A DNA stretch of 7,186 nucleotides. Source: Pseudoxanthomonas sp. Lineage in GTDB: Bacteria; Pseudomonadota; Gammaproteobacteria; Xanthomonadales; Xanthomonadaceae. Location of the stretch: NCBI GenBank assembly GCA_026785795.1, contig JAJAZJ010000321.1, forward strand, positions 1 to 7,186, read 5' to 3'. The translations under genes were made by a program, and so were the position numbers. This document shows, piece by piece, positions 1 through 7,186 of the stretch; position 1 is the stretch's first letter, and every line of letters starts with the position of its first letter. A model generated the notes under the pieces. The model was not told the origin of the DNA and made no database searches. It saw only the letters and a list, made by a program, of their open reading frames with translations.

Positions 1-2580
1 GGCCAGCACCACGCCCATCAGCACCGCACCGGCCAGCCATAGCCCACGCTGGCCGCGGCGCGAACCGATCACCCATCCCAGCACGCCCAGTACGCTCCAG
101 ACCACGGTCAGGCTGGTCTGGGCCAGGCTGGTCGCCACCAGCTCGGGCGACCAGTCCACGCCACCCCAATGGTGCACGCTGCGCAAAGTGGTGAAGGTCA
201 GCATCAGGAATCCGGCGCTGGCCAGCGTGGCCATGCGCTGGCTGCGCACGAACTCCGGCGCCTGCGGGGACCACAGCCAGCGCGCGCTGAGTGCGATGAA
301 CAGCAGCTGCGCAAGCTCCATCGGATTGAGCAGCGGGATCCACGGCAGCGGCGCCGCCGTGCCCGGCAGCCACAGGCAGCTGAACCACCACAGCCCAAGC
401 ACCACGATCACCACCATCTGCAGAGCGCGCCGGCTGCCGTCGAAGCGTTCACCCAGCGGCACCGCCAGCCACTCCCAGCGGTAAAGCGACACGGTGAGCA
501 GGGCCAGCCACGGCAGTGCAAGCAGCGCCATCTCCCAGCCCCGTGCCAGGCCAAACAGCTGCGCCAGCCATGAAGCAAGCAAGGACAGGGCCGTCGGCCA
601 CACCAGCCACCAGCTGAACTGCGCGGCGCTGGCAATACGGTCCTCGCTCACGCGCAGGCACAGCAGGCTGCGCATTCCCAGTACGGCGAACACGAGCCAC
701 GCCCAGCCACCGTAGCCGGCAAAAGGTTGCTGATGCGCATCGGCCTGCGCCAGCGCCAGCGGAATCGCAGCCAGCAGTCCGCCCAGCGTGGTCAAGGCCA
801 GCGCCGGCGCCGGTCGGCGGCGGTGCACTTCGGCGGCCAGCCAGCCGGTAACCGCCACCAGCACCAGCAGCGCATCTGCGCGCACGTCACTGGCCACGAA
901 GCGGAAGACTTCATTGCAGACGTTGCCCAGCCACCAGGCCAGGCCCCACACGTAGTAGAGCAGCGCCGACTGGGCTTTGTCCTTGCCGCGATAGGCCCAG
1001 GCACTGGCAAAACCCGCCAGCGCAATCAGCAGTGCGCCCATGAAGCCGGGGTTGGTGACTGCAGTTTCACCCACATAAAACCTGGACGCGCCCATTAGCA
1101 GCGCCACCGCCGCAAGCAGCTGCAGTGCCGCGCCAGCCAGTCGTGGCAGGCGGCGCTGCTGGCGCAGCCCCAGCCAGACCAGCGCGGCGCCTTCCAGCGC
1201 GAATATCGACGCCGTGGCCCGCGCCGACAGGGCCAGCGGCACGGCCAGGGTGGCAAAGCCCACTGCCAGCAGGGCATACGAGGCGCCCAGCGCCGCATAG
1301 CGCTCGCGCCGGATGAAGGCCCAGGCCAGCAGCGCATACAGTGCGCCCATGCCCAGCGCGAACAGGGCCAGCGGCAGGCGCGGGAACTGTTCGGTTGGCA
1401 TCAGCAGTCCGGCCTGCAGGGTGAACACGATCAGCGGCGTGCCGAACACCAGGCAGCCGTCGATGAAGTCGCCGCGACTGGCCGGTCGCTTGCGTGCGTA
1501 CAGGATCGGGATGGCCAGGTAGAAGGCGAAGAACAGCAGCAGGAACGGCTGTGTGCTGGCCAGCTTGGAGGCGTCGTACTGCAGCACGCCCCACAGGATG
1601 CCGATGCCGAAGGTGAACACGAAACCCAGCAGGTTCAGCACCCGCCACGGCCGCCACCAGGCAATGGCCAGGATCGCCGCGTTCAACAGCGCGTAGTAGG
1701 AAAACAGGAAGACGTGATTTCCGCTGCCGCCGGCCAGCCAGATCGGGGCCATGAAGCCGGCCAGGATGGCGAGGATGGCCAGGGTCCTGGAATTCTGCAC
1801 CACGGCCAGCACGCCGGCCCCGGCGATCAGGGTCACGCTCAGCGCAAAGGCAGGTGCCGCCGGCAACAGCGCGTAGATCTTGAACGCGGCGAATATGGTC
1901 AGCAGCAACACGCCGATGGCCCCACCCTGCACCGCCAGCGCAAACGCACGTCTGTCCTCGCGCTGCCGCCAGCCAAACACCAGGCCGGCCAGGGCAGCTG
2001 CTGCAATGCCCGCAAGACGCAGCTCAATGGGCACGCTCAGCCAGCCCTGGTCACTCGCGTACTTGAGCAGCGCCGCCACGCCTGCCAGCAGCACCAGCAT
2101 GCCGATCTTGACCGGCACATTGCCCACGGTGAACCAGCGCTGGATCGCGCGCGTCGCAATTGCAAACGCGCCAGGGGGCGACGGCGGCGGCGGCGTCCAC
2201 GCCGGGGTGGTGGGTCGGGGCGGCGGCTCAGGCCGATCCTGCGGCAGCGGCGGAGGCTGCGGAGCAGGTTTCGCTGGCCCACCTGCTTCCACGGCAGCGG
2301 CGGGCTGCCGCATCGCTGGCCTGCGGGTGAGCTCGGCCAGCGTGGGCTCGCGGTCCGCTTCGTCGTCGGCCACGCCCGGTGCAGCCCCGGCCCCGGCCGC
2401 TTGCGAAGGGATGCCGGTGGGGGCTGCCGTGGCAAACTGGCGCAGACGACCCACCTGCTGCTCCAGGTCACCCATCCGCTGCTTGAGCCGGCTGATGGAC
2501 ACGAGCGCCATCACCAGCAGGACCGGCACCGCCAGTACTGCCAGCCCGATCAGCAACAACAGCCCCGTCAGATCGTTCAT
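1..2580 (-). CDS. DUF2339 family multi-pass membrane protein (partial, C-terminus beyond left edge)
   Basis: The reading frame stays open for 860 codons from the ATG at 2580-2578 to the window edge, and I translated most of it block by block without meeting a stop. Residues 4-29 form a transmembrane helix. Residues about 30-48 (SRLKQRMGDLEQQVGRLRQ) look like a short coiled coil. Residues about 50-140 are a low-complexity Ala/Pro-rich linker with runs such as PPPPSPP. From about residue 141 the DUF2339 core begins (IQRWFTVGNVPVKIGMLVLL), followed by a long series of hydrophobic segments, roughly twenty or more, broken by short basic loops. ALEGAALVWLGLRQ and a tryptophan-rich WGLAWWLGN are typical of the family. 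An in-frame TGA at 2614-2616 with no other ATG or GTG after it fixes the start; an AGGGGA-like Shine-Dalgarno lies about 9 nt upstream. The family is widespread in Gram-negative bacteria and has no established function; an inner-membrane location is an inference. It lies downstream of gapA on the same strand and could receive readthrough from it. Confidence 0.9.
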   Translation of the reverse strand, partial: MNDLTGLLLLIGLAVLAVPVLLVMALVSISRLKQRMGDLEQQVGRLRQFATAAPTGIPSQAAGAGAAPGVADDEADREPTLAELTRRPAMRQPAAAVEAGGPAKPAPQPPPLPQDRPEPPPRPTTPAWTPPPPSPPGAFAIATRAIQRWFTVGNVPVKIGMLVLLAGVAALLKYASDQGWLSVPIELRLAGIAAAALAGLVFGWRQREDRRAFALAVQGGAIGVLLLTIFAAFKIYALLPAAPAFALSVTLIAGAGVLAVVQNSRTLAILAILAGFMAPIWLAGGSGNHVFLFSYYALLNAAILAIAWWRPWRVLNLLGFVFTFGIGILWGVLQYDASKLASTQPFLLLFFAFYLAIPILYARKRPASRGDFIDGCLVFGTPLIVFTLQAGLLMPTEQFPRLPLALFALGMGALYALLAWAFIRRERYAALGASYALLAVGFATLAVPLALSARATASIFALEGAALVWLGLRQQRRLPRLAGAALQLLAAVALLMGASRFYVGETAVTNPGFMGALLIALAGFASAWAYRGKDKAQSALLYYVWGLAWWLGNVCNEVFRFVASDVRADALLVLVAVTGWLAAEVHRRRPAPALALTTLGGLLAAIPLALAQADAHQQPFAGYGGWAWLVFAVLGMRSLLCLRVSEDRIASAAQFSWWLVWPTALSLLASWLAQLFGLARGWEMALLALPWLALLTVSLYRWEWLAVPLGERFDGSRRALQMVVIVVLGLWWFSCLWLPGTAAPLPWIPLLNPMELAQLLFIALSARWLWSPQAPEFVRSQRMATLASAGFLMLTFTTLRSVHHWGGVDWSPELVATSLAQTSLTVVWSVLGVLGWVIGSRRGQRGLWLAGAVLMGVVLA

Positions 2581-2606
2581 TGCGCTGGTTCCCCTACCTG
2601 TGTGCA

Positions 2607-2625
2607 GCCAGCCTCAGGCCAGCCT
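2607..2625. repeat. 8-bp direct repeat upstream of the DUF2339 gene
   Basis: GCCAGCCT occurs at 2607-2614 and again at 2618-2625, separated by CAG, giving an 11-bp period (about one helical turn). It sits 27-45 bp upstream of the DUF2339 start codon, between the gapA 3' hairpins and that gene. The spacing would suit a tandem protein-binding site, but in GC-rich DNA it may be chance. Confidence 0.3.
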
Positions 2626-2657
2626 TGCGGGTTTGCAATGGCGGCGCGGCAAGTACG

Positions 2658-2691
2658 CGCGGGTGAGGCCCGCGGTAGCGGAATTCGCTAC
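2658..2691 (-). terminator. Two abutting hairpins after gapA, possible transcript 3' end
   Basis: Two perfect 6-bp inverted repeats, each with a 5-nt loop, lie back to back. GTAGCG (2675-2680) pairs with CGCTAC (2686-2691) around GAATT, and CGCGGG (2658-2663) pairs with CCCGCG (2669-2674) around TGAGG. On the minus strand they begin 27 nt after the gapA stop codon. Neither is followed by a T-run on that strand, so this is not a canonical intrinsic terminator. It may protect the gapA mRNA end or partly terminate while letting some readthrough reach the DUF2339 gene. The pairing is seen directly; the function is inferred. Confidence 0.35.
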
Positions 2692-2718
2692 TTCCCCCGG
2701 ACAGGCACCAGGGCGGTA

Positions 2719-3840
<1,122 letters not shown>

Positions 3841-3881
3841 TCAGATTGGCCCCCGGAGTTCCCGCGGCGGGCTGGCGTGGG

Positions 3882-3913
3882 TTACATGGACCCTGTCGGT
3901 TAGAATCGACCGC
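3882..3913 (+). promoter_or_regulatory. Probable promoter of the S1/P1 nuclease gene, possibly leaderless
   Basis: GTTAGAATCGA at 3899-3909 contains TAGAAT at 3901-3906. With a usual 6-8 nt distance the transcript would begin at or next to the A of the ATG at 3914. No Shine-Dalgarno is present between 3890 and 3913, which agrees with leaderless translation. A convincing -35 is not visible; the best candidates near 3878-3883 are weak. The assignment rests on the -10 match and its repetition at gapA. Confidence 0.5.
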
Positions 3914-4714
3914 ATGATCCGCGCCCTGATTCCGCTGCTGTCACTGCTGCTTTTGATGCCTGCCCCGGCGATGGCCTGGGGGCGCACCGGTCACCGCCTG
4001 ATCGCGCAGCTGGCGGAAGCGCAGCTCACCCCACAGGCACGTTCCGCCATCGACCAGCTGCTGGCCGGTGAGCCCGATCCGAGCCTGGCCGGCGTAGCCA
4101 GCTGGGCGGACGAGCTGCGCGGAAGTGATCCTGACCTGGGCAAGCGCAGCGCGCGGTGGCACTACGTCAACCTGGGCGAGAACGGCTGCCGCTACGCGCG
4201 CCTGCTCGACTGCCGCGGCGATGATTGCCTGGTGGAGGCCATCCAGGCCCAGACCGCGATCCTGGCCGATCCACGCAACCCATCGCAGGAACGCACGCAG
4301 GCGCTGAAGTTCCTGGTCCATTTCGTCGGCGATGTGCACCAGCCGCTGCATGCGGGCTACGCGCGTGACCGTGGCGGCAACACGGTGCAGGTCAATTTCA
4401 ACGGCAAGGGCAGCAACCTGCACAGTTTCTGGGACAGCGGCATGCTCGCCACTCGCGGCTTGTCCGAAGAAGCCTACCTGCAGCGCCTGCAGTCGCTGGC
4501 GGTGGCCCAACCGACCCAGCGCAGAGGCAGGGCACTGAGCGCCGCGCGATGGGCCGAGCATTCCTGCCGCATCGTCACCCAGCCGGGCTTCTACCCGGCA
4601 ACGGCCAAGCTGGACCAGGACTATGTGCAGATCTGGCTGCCGGTGGCGGAACAGAGCCTGGTGCAGGCCGGCAGGCACTTGGCCGATGTGCTCATCGCGG
4701 CCCTACCCCGCTGA
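3914..4714 (+). CDS. Secreted S1/P1-type zinc nuclease (266 aa)
   Basis: Exported single-strand-preferring nuclease/3'-nucleotidase of the S1/P1 family. Residues 1-21 are a Sec signal peptide (MIRA, a leucine-rich core, then PAPAMA), and cleavage after Ala21 leaves Trp22 as the mature N-terminus, as the family requires because the terminal Trp binds zinc. All expected zinc ligands are present: Trp22 and His27 (WGRTGH), Asp66 (SWADEL), His83 (WHYVN), His136 and Asp140 (HFVGD), His146 (HQPLH), His170 and Asp174 (LHSFWD). In mature numbering His149 and Asp153 fall exactly where they do in P1 nuclease. Cys92, Cys100, Cys105 and Cys218 match the two disulfides of the family. The signal peptide sets the start at 3914 although the frame is open further upstream. 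Stenotrophomonas is known to make an enzyme of this family. The protein probably acts in the periplasm or outside the cell, releasing nucleotides and phosphate from RNA and DNA. It is likely co-transcribed with the following MBL gene. Confidence 0.95.
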   Translation: MIRALIPLLSLLLLMPAPAMAWGRTGHRLIAQLAEAQLTPQARSAIDQLLAGEPDPSLAGVASWADELRGSDPDLGKRSARWHYVNLGENGCRYARLLDCRGDDCLVEAIQAQTAILADPRNPSQERTQALKFLVHFVGDVHQPLHAGYARDRGGNTVQVNFNGKGSNLHSFWDSGMLATRGLSEEAYLQRLQSLAVAQPTQRRGRALSAARWAEHSCRIVTQPGFYPATAKLDQDYVQIWLPVAEQSLVQAGRHLADVLIAALPR

Positions 4715-4716
4715 GG
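4713..4716 (+). promoter_or_regulatory. Ribosome binding site of the MBL-fold gene, overlapping the nuclease stop
   Basis: GAGG at 4713-4716 lies 9 nt before the ATG at 4726 and shares two bases with the nuclease stop codon TGA (4712-4714). This supports a common transcript and possible translational coupling, and it selects ATG 4726 over upstream in-frame starts that lie inside the nuclease gene. Confidence 0.6.
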
Positions 4717-4725
4717 CCTGCATTG

Positions 4726-5589
4726 ATGGCCGCGCAAGTACAGTCTTTTTTCGATCCCGGCACCCATACCTTCAGCTACGTGGTGCACGACCCGGCCACG
4801 CGACAGGCCGCGATCATCGATCCGGTTCTGGATTTTGATCCCATCGCCGCACGCACGGGGCTTGGGTCTGCGCAGGCGCTGGTGGACCACGCAAACAGGC
4901 ACGCACTGCGGGTGCAGTGGATCCTGGAAACCCATGCCCACGCCGATCACCTGACTGCAGCACAATGGCTTAAGACCCAGTACCCGCAGGCGCAGCTGGC
5001 GATTGGCCAGGGCATCTGCGCGGTGCAGGCGCACTTCGCGCCGCTGTTCGGGCAGGGTGACCGCCATGTCGCCGATGGCTCGCAGTTCGACCACCTGTTC
5101 GCGGACGAAGAAGTGTTCGGCGTCGGCGAACTGGCGGCGCGCGTCATCGCCGTACCCGGCCACACCAGCGACAGCAACGCTTACCTGATTGGCGACGCCC
5201 TGTTCACCGGCGATTCGCTGTTCATGCCCGACGCTGGCACCGCGCGCTGTGACTTCCCCGGTGGCGATGCGGCCACGCTGTACCGCTCGATCCAGCGCCT
5301 GTACGAACTTCCCGATGCGACCCGCGTGTTCATCTGCCATGACTATGGTCCCGGCGGTCGCCCGGTGGCCTGCGAAACCACCATCGGCGAACAGCGCCGC
5401 AACAACGTGCACGTGGGCGACGGAACCAGCGAATCCGGGTTCGTCGCTCTACGCTTGGCCCGCGATGCCACCCTGACGCTGCCCGCACTGATTATCCCTT
5501 CGCTGCAGGTCAACCTGCGCGGCGGCGCGCTGCCCGAGCCCGAGCACAACGGCACCCGCTACCTGCGTATACCGCTGGACAGTTTCTGA
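4726..5589 (+). CDS. MBL-fold hydrolase, ETHE1/Blh-like probable persulfide dioxygenase (287 aa)
   Basis: Cytoplasmic metallo-beta-lactamase-fold enzyme of the ETHE1/Blh branch. Members of this branch usually use one iron to oxidise glutathione persulfide to sulfite, removing sulfide-derived sulfur. Motifs in order: ETHAHADHLTAA with His70, His72, Asp74 and His75; PGHTSDSNAYL with His146; TGDSLFMPDAGTARCDFPGG with Asp163; CHDYGPGGR with His205. His70, His146 and Asp163 correspond to the iron-binding triad of ETHE1. The MPD-GTARCDFPGG loop and CHDY (rather than PGHDY) point to the Blh-like branch rather than glyoxalase II. The protein lacks the DUF442 domain fused to Blh in Xylella and Agrobacterium, and no rhodanese domain or BigR-type regulator is visible here. 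Residues after about 215 form the C-terminal extension usual in this group. The start at 4726 gives the normal N-terminus, FFDPGTHTFSYVVHD. The family is certain; the exact substrate is inferred, and another thiol-ester or persulfide substrate cannot be excluded. Confidence 0.88.
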   Translation: MAAQVQSFFDPGTHTFSYVVHDPATRQAAIIDPVLDFDPIAARTGLGSAQALVDHANRHALRVQWILETHAHADHLTAAQWLKTQYPQAQLAIGQGICAVQAHFAPLFGQGDRHVADGSQFDHLFADEEVFGVGELAARVIAVPGHTSDSNAYLIGDALFTGDSLFMPDAGTARCDFPGGDAATLYRSIQRLYELPDATRVFICHDYGPGGRPVACETTIGEQRRNNVHVGDGTSESGFVALRLARDATLTLPALIIPSLQVNLRGGALPEPEHNGTRYLRIPLDSF

Positions 5590-5608
5590 GCAGGGGCGCG
5601 GGCGCTCT

Positions 5609-5638
5609 CCACGGACGCTGCCCGTGGCGTACACGGGC
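5609..5638 (+). repeat. Competing hairpins between the MBL and CoA-transferase genes
   Basis: A perfect 7-bp stem, GCCCGTG (5620-5626) with CACGGGC (5632-5638) and a 5-nt loop, overlaps an alternative 6-bp stem, CCACGG (5609-5614) with CCGTGG (5622-5627). Only one can form at a time. It begins 20 nt after the MBL stop and ends 21 nt before the next ATG. No T-run follows, so it is not a standard intrinsic terminator. It could be a mRNA-processing or attenuation element or simply a 3' stabilising hairpin. Confidence 0.4.
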
Positions 5639-5646
5639 ACGGGCCG

Positions 5647-5659
5647 TTAACCTTCGCCC
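5647..5659 (+). promoter_or_regulatory. Possible -10 element and leaderless start of the CoA-transferase gene
   Basis: GTTAACCT (5646-5653) contains the weak -10-like hexamer TAACCT at 5648-5653, 6 nt before the ATG at 5660. No Shine-Dalgarno is present. The layout resembles the nuclease start (GTTAGAAT, 7 nt, ATG). No -35 is recognisable, so support is modest. Confidence 0.25.
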
Positions 5660-7186
5660 ATGACCCAGCACTTGGCCAGCCTGGACGAAGCCGTCGAGCT
5701 GCTGCTCAGGCGCATCCCCGGCACCCTGCGCGTGGCTGCGCCGCTGGGCCTGGGCAAGCCGCACCGCATGCTCAACGCGCTGTATGACCGCATCGCGGGC
5801 GATCCCTCGCGCAGGATGGAAATCTATACCGCCCTGTCGCTGGATCCACCGGCAGGCGCCGCCGGCCTAGAACGCCGCTTCCTGGCCCCGTTCGCCCTGC
5901 GCCACTTCGGCGACGACTTCCCTGCCCTGCACTACGTACGCGCCATGAAGCGCGACGCGCTGCCGGCCAACATCCGGGTGGAAGAGTTCTACCTGCAGTC
6001 CGGTGCGCTGCTGCGCTCGGCCCAGGCGCAGCGCTGCTACACCAGCCTCAACTACACCCAGGCCGCGGCCGGGGTGGCGCAGCGCGGCGCCAATCTGATC
6101 CTGCAGAAAGTTGCGCGCGAGCCCGGCGGCATGCGGCTGTCGCTGTCGTGCAACACCGACACCACCCAGGACACCCTCGACGCCCTGCGTGCACTCGGGC
6201 TTCCGCGCCCGGTGATGGTGGCTGAAATCGATCCCGAGCTGCCGTGGATCGGCGGCACCGCATCGGTGGAAGAAAGCTTCTTCGACCTGGTGGTCAGCCC
6301 GCCCGGCCCGTATCCGAAACTGTTCGCACTGCCGCGCCAGCCGGTAGGCGACGTGGACTACGCCATTGGCCTGTATGCCAGCACGCTGGTACGCGACGGC
6401 GGCACCCTGCAGATTGGCATCGGCGCGCTGGCCGATGCGCTCTCGCACGCACTGGCACTGCGCCACACCGACAACGACAGGTATCGGCAAGTCCTGCATG
6501 CGCTGGACCCGGAACTGGCCCACCATCCGGCGGTGATCGCCAGCGGCGGCATGGGCCCGTTCGATATCGGCCTGTATGGCTGCAGCGAAATGCTCAACGA
6601 GGGCTTCAAGCGTCTGGTGGAGACCGGAGTGATCCGGCGCAAGGTCGTGGACGACCCGGTCTTGATGACGCGCATCGCCAACGGCACCGCCAACCTCGGT
6701 GATCAGGCCCGGCTGGAGCGCGACGGCGAATACCTGCACGGTGCGTTTTACCTGGGTTCGCCTGCCTTCTACGACTGGTTGCGCAACCTTCCGGAGGACG
6801 AGCGCCGCGCCATCGGCATGCGCCGCATCAGCCAGATCAACCAGCTCTACGGCGGCAACGAGTCGCTGGAACGCCTGCAGCGCAGCGGCTCGCGGTTCTT
6901 CAATACCTGCATGATGGCCACCGCACTGGGTGCCGCGGTGTCGGACGGCCTTGAGGACGGCCGCATTGTTTCCGGCGTGGGCGGGCAGTACAACTTCGTG
7001 GCCATGGCCCACGCCTTGGAGGATGCCCGCAGCGTGCTGATGTTCCGTGGGCAGCGCGACAACGGCGGCAGCGTCGAATCCGGAGTGCGCTGGTACTATG
7101 GCCACACCACGATTCCGCGCCACCTGCGCGATGTGTATGTCACTGAATACGGGTTCGCCGACCTGCTGAACCAGTCCGACGAGGAC
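5660..7186 (+). CDS. Acetyl-CoA hydrolase/CoA-transferase family protein (partial, C-terminus beyond right edge)
   Basis: Open for 509 codons to the window edge. The sequence matches class I CoA-transferases that carry the acetyl-CoA hydrolase/transferase C-terminal domain. These move CoA between acyl groups or hydrolyse acyl-CoA through a glutamyl-CoA thioester in the cytoplasm. Visible landmarks are LRVAAPLGLGKPHRMLNALY (residues 24-43), LQIGIGALADAL (from residue 250, the family's GIGA loop), GLYGCSEMLNEGFKRLVETG with the likely catalytic Glu310, SGVGGQYNFV (CoA-binding region), and VYVTEYGFADLLNQSD close to the edge. An in-frame TAA at 5648-5650, only 9 nt before the ATG with no alternative start between, makes 5660 the most upstream possible start, and the N-terminus fits the family. 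The gene follows the MBL gene after 70 bp with hairpins and may have its own promoter. The true acyl substrate cannot be read from the sequence; database names such as acetyl-CoA hydrolase should be taken as family labels only. Confidence 0.88.
   Translation, partial: MTQHLASLDEAVELLLRRIPGTLRVAAPLGLGKPHRMLNALYDRIAGDPSRRMEIYTALSLDPPAGAAGLERRFLAPFALRHFGDDFPALHYVRAMKRDALPANIRVEEFYLQSGALLRSAQAQRCYTSLNYTQAAAGVAQRGANLILQKVAREPGGMRLSLSCNTDTTQDTLDALRALGLPRPVMVAEIDPELPWIGGTASVEESFFDLVVSPPGPYPKLFALPRQPVGDVDYAIGLYASTLVRDGGTLQIGIGALADALSHALALRHTDNDRYRQVLHALDPELAHHPAVIASGGMGPFDIGLYGCSEMLNEGFKRLVETGVIRRKVVDDPVLMTRIANGTANLGDQARLERDGEYLHGAFYLGSPAFYDWLRNLPEDERRAIGMRRISQINQLYGGNESLERLQRSGSRFFNTCMMATALGAAVSDGLEDGRIVSGVGGQYNFVAMAHALEDARSVLMFRGQRDNGGSVESGVRWYYGHTTIPRHLRDVYVTEYGFADLLNQSDED

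Noticed and set aside
2607..2625. GCCAGCCT direct repeat as an operator
   Set aside because: Kept only as a low-confidence repeat. An 8-bp repeat in GC-rich DNA can occur by chance, and no matching inverted symmetry is present.
4621..5412. 263-codon open frame on the minus strand opposite the MBL gene
   Set aside because: It is antisense to a gene with intact catalytic motifs and shows no domain of its own.
5867..7123. 418-codon open frame on the minus strand opposite the CoA-transferase gene
   Set aside because: The plus-strand frame has family motifs along its whole length. The antisense product has no recognisable motif and arises from the GC-rich third positions.

Overview
The window looks like a piece of chromosome from a high-GC gammaproteobacterium of the Xanthomonadaceae (Stenotrophomonas, Xanthomonas or a close relative). 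This rests on the strong G/C bias at third codon positions, the character of the GapA sequence, a secreted S1/P1-type nuclease of the kind known from Stenotrophomonas, and -10 elements of the form TAGAAT. The genus is an inference. I see no mobile element, CRISPR array, tRNA, rRNA or prophage gene. Nearly the whole window is coding, and the five genes read as core or ordinary accessory chromosomal genes.

Layout. Positions 1-2580 (minus strand) hold a very large multi-pass membrane protein of the DUF2339 family; its C-terminus lies off the left edge. A 138-bp gap with two abutting hairpins separates it from gapA (glyceraldehyde-3-phosphate dehydrogenase), which lies upstream on the same strand at 2719-3723. 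Next is a 190-bp divergent promoter region (3724-3913). Its two ends carry the same 11-bp sequence, GTTAGAATCGA, pointing outwards, each copy providing a TAGAAT -10 box. To the right, on the plus strand, are a secreted S1/P1 nuclease (3914-4714), an ETHE1/Blh-like metallo-beta-lactamase-fold enzyme that is a probable persulfide dioxygenase (4726-5589), and the first 509 codons of a long acetyl-CoA hydrolase/CoA-transferase family protein (5660 to the right edge).

How the genes may work together. gapA is central carbon metabolism. The nuclease and the MBL enzyme are probably one transcript: the gap is 11 bp, and the Shine-Dalgarno sequence of the second gene overlaps the stop codon of the first. 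Their functions have no obvious link (extracellular or periplasmic nucleic-acid scavenging versus sulfide/persulfide metabolism). The CoA-transferase-like gene follows after 70 bp containing two mutually exclusive hairpins. Both the nuclease and the CoA-transferase gene lack a Shine-Dalgarno sequence and have a -10-like hexamer 6-7 nt before the ATG, so both may be read from leaderless transcripts. I found no convincing new multi-gene system. The most interesting features are regulatory: the mirrored promoters, the possible leaderless starts and the competing hairpins.
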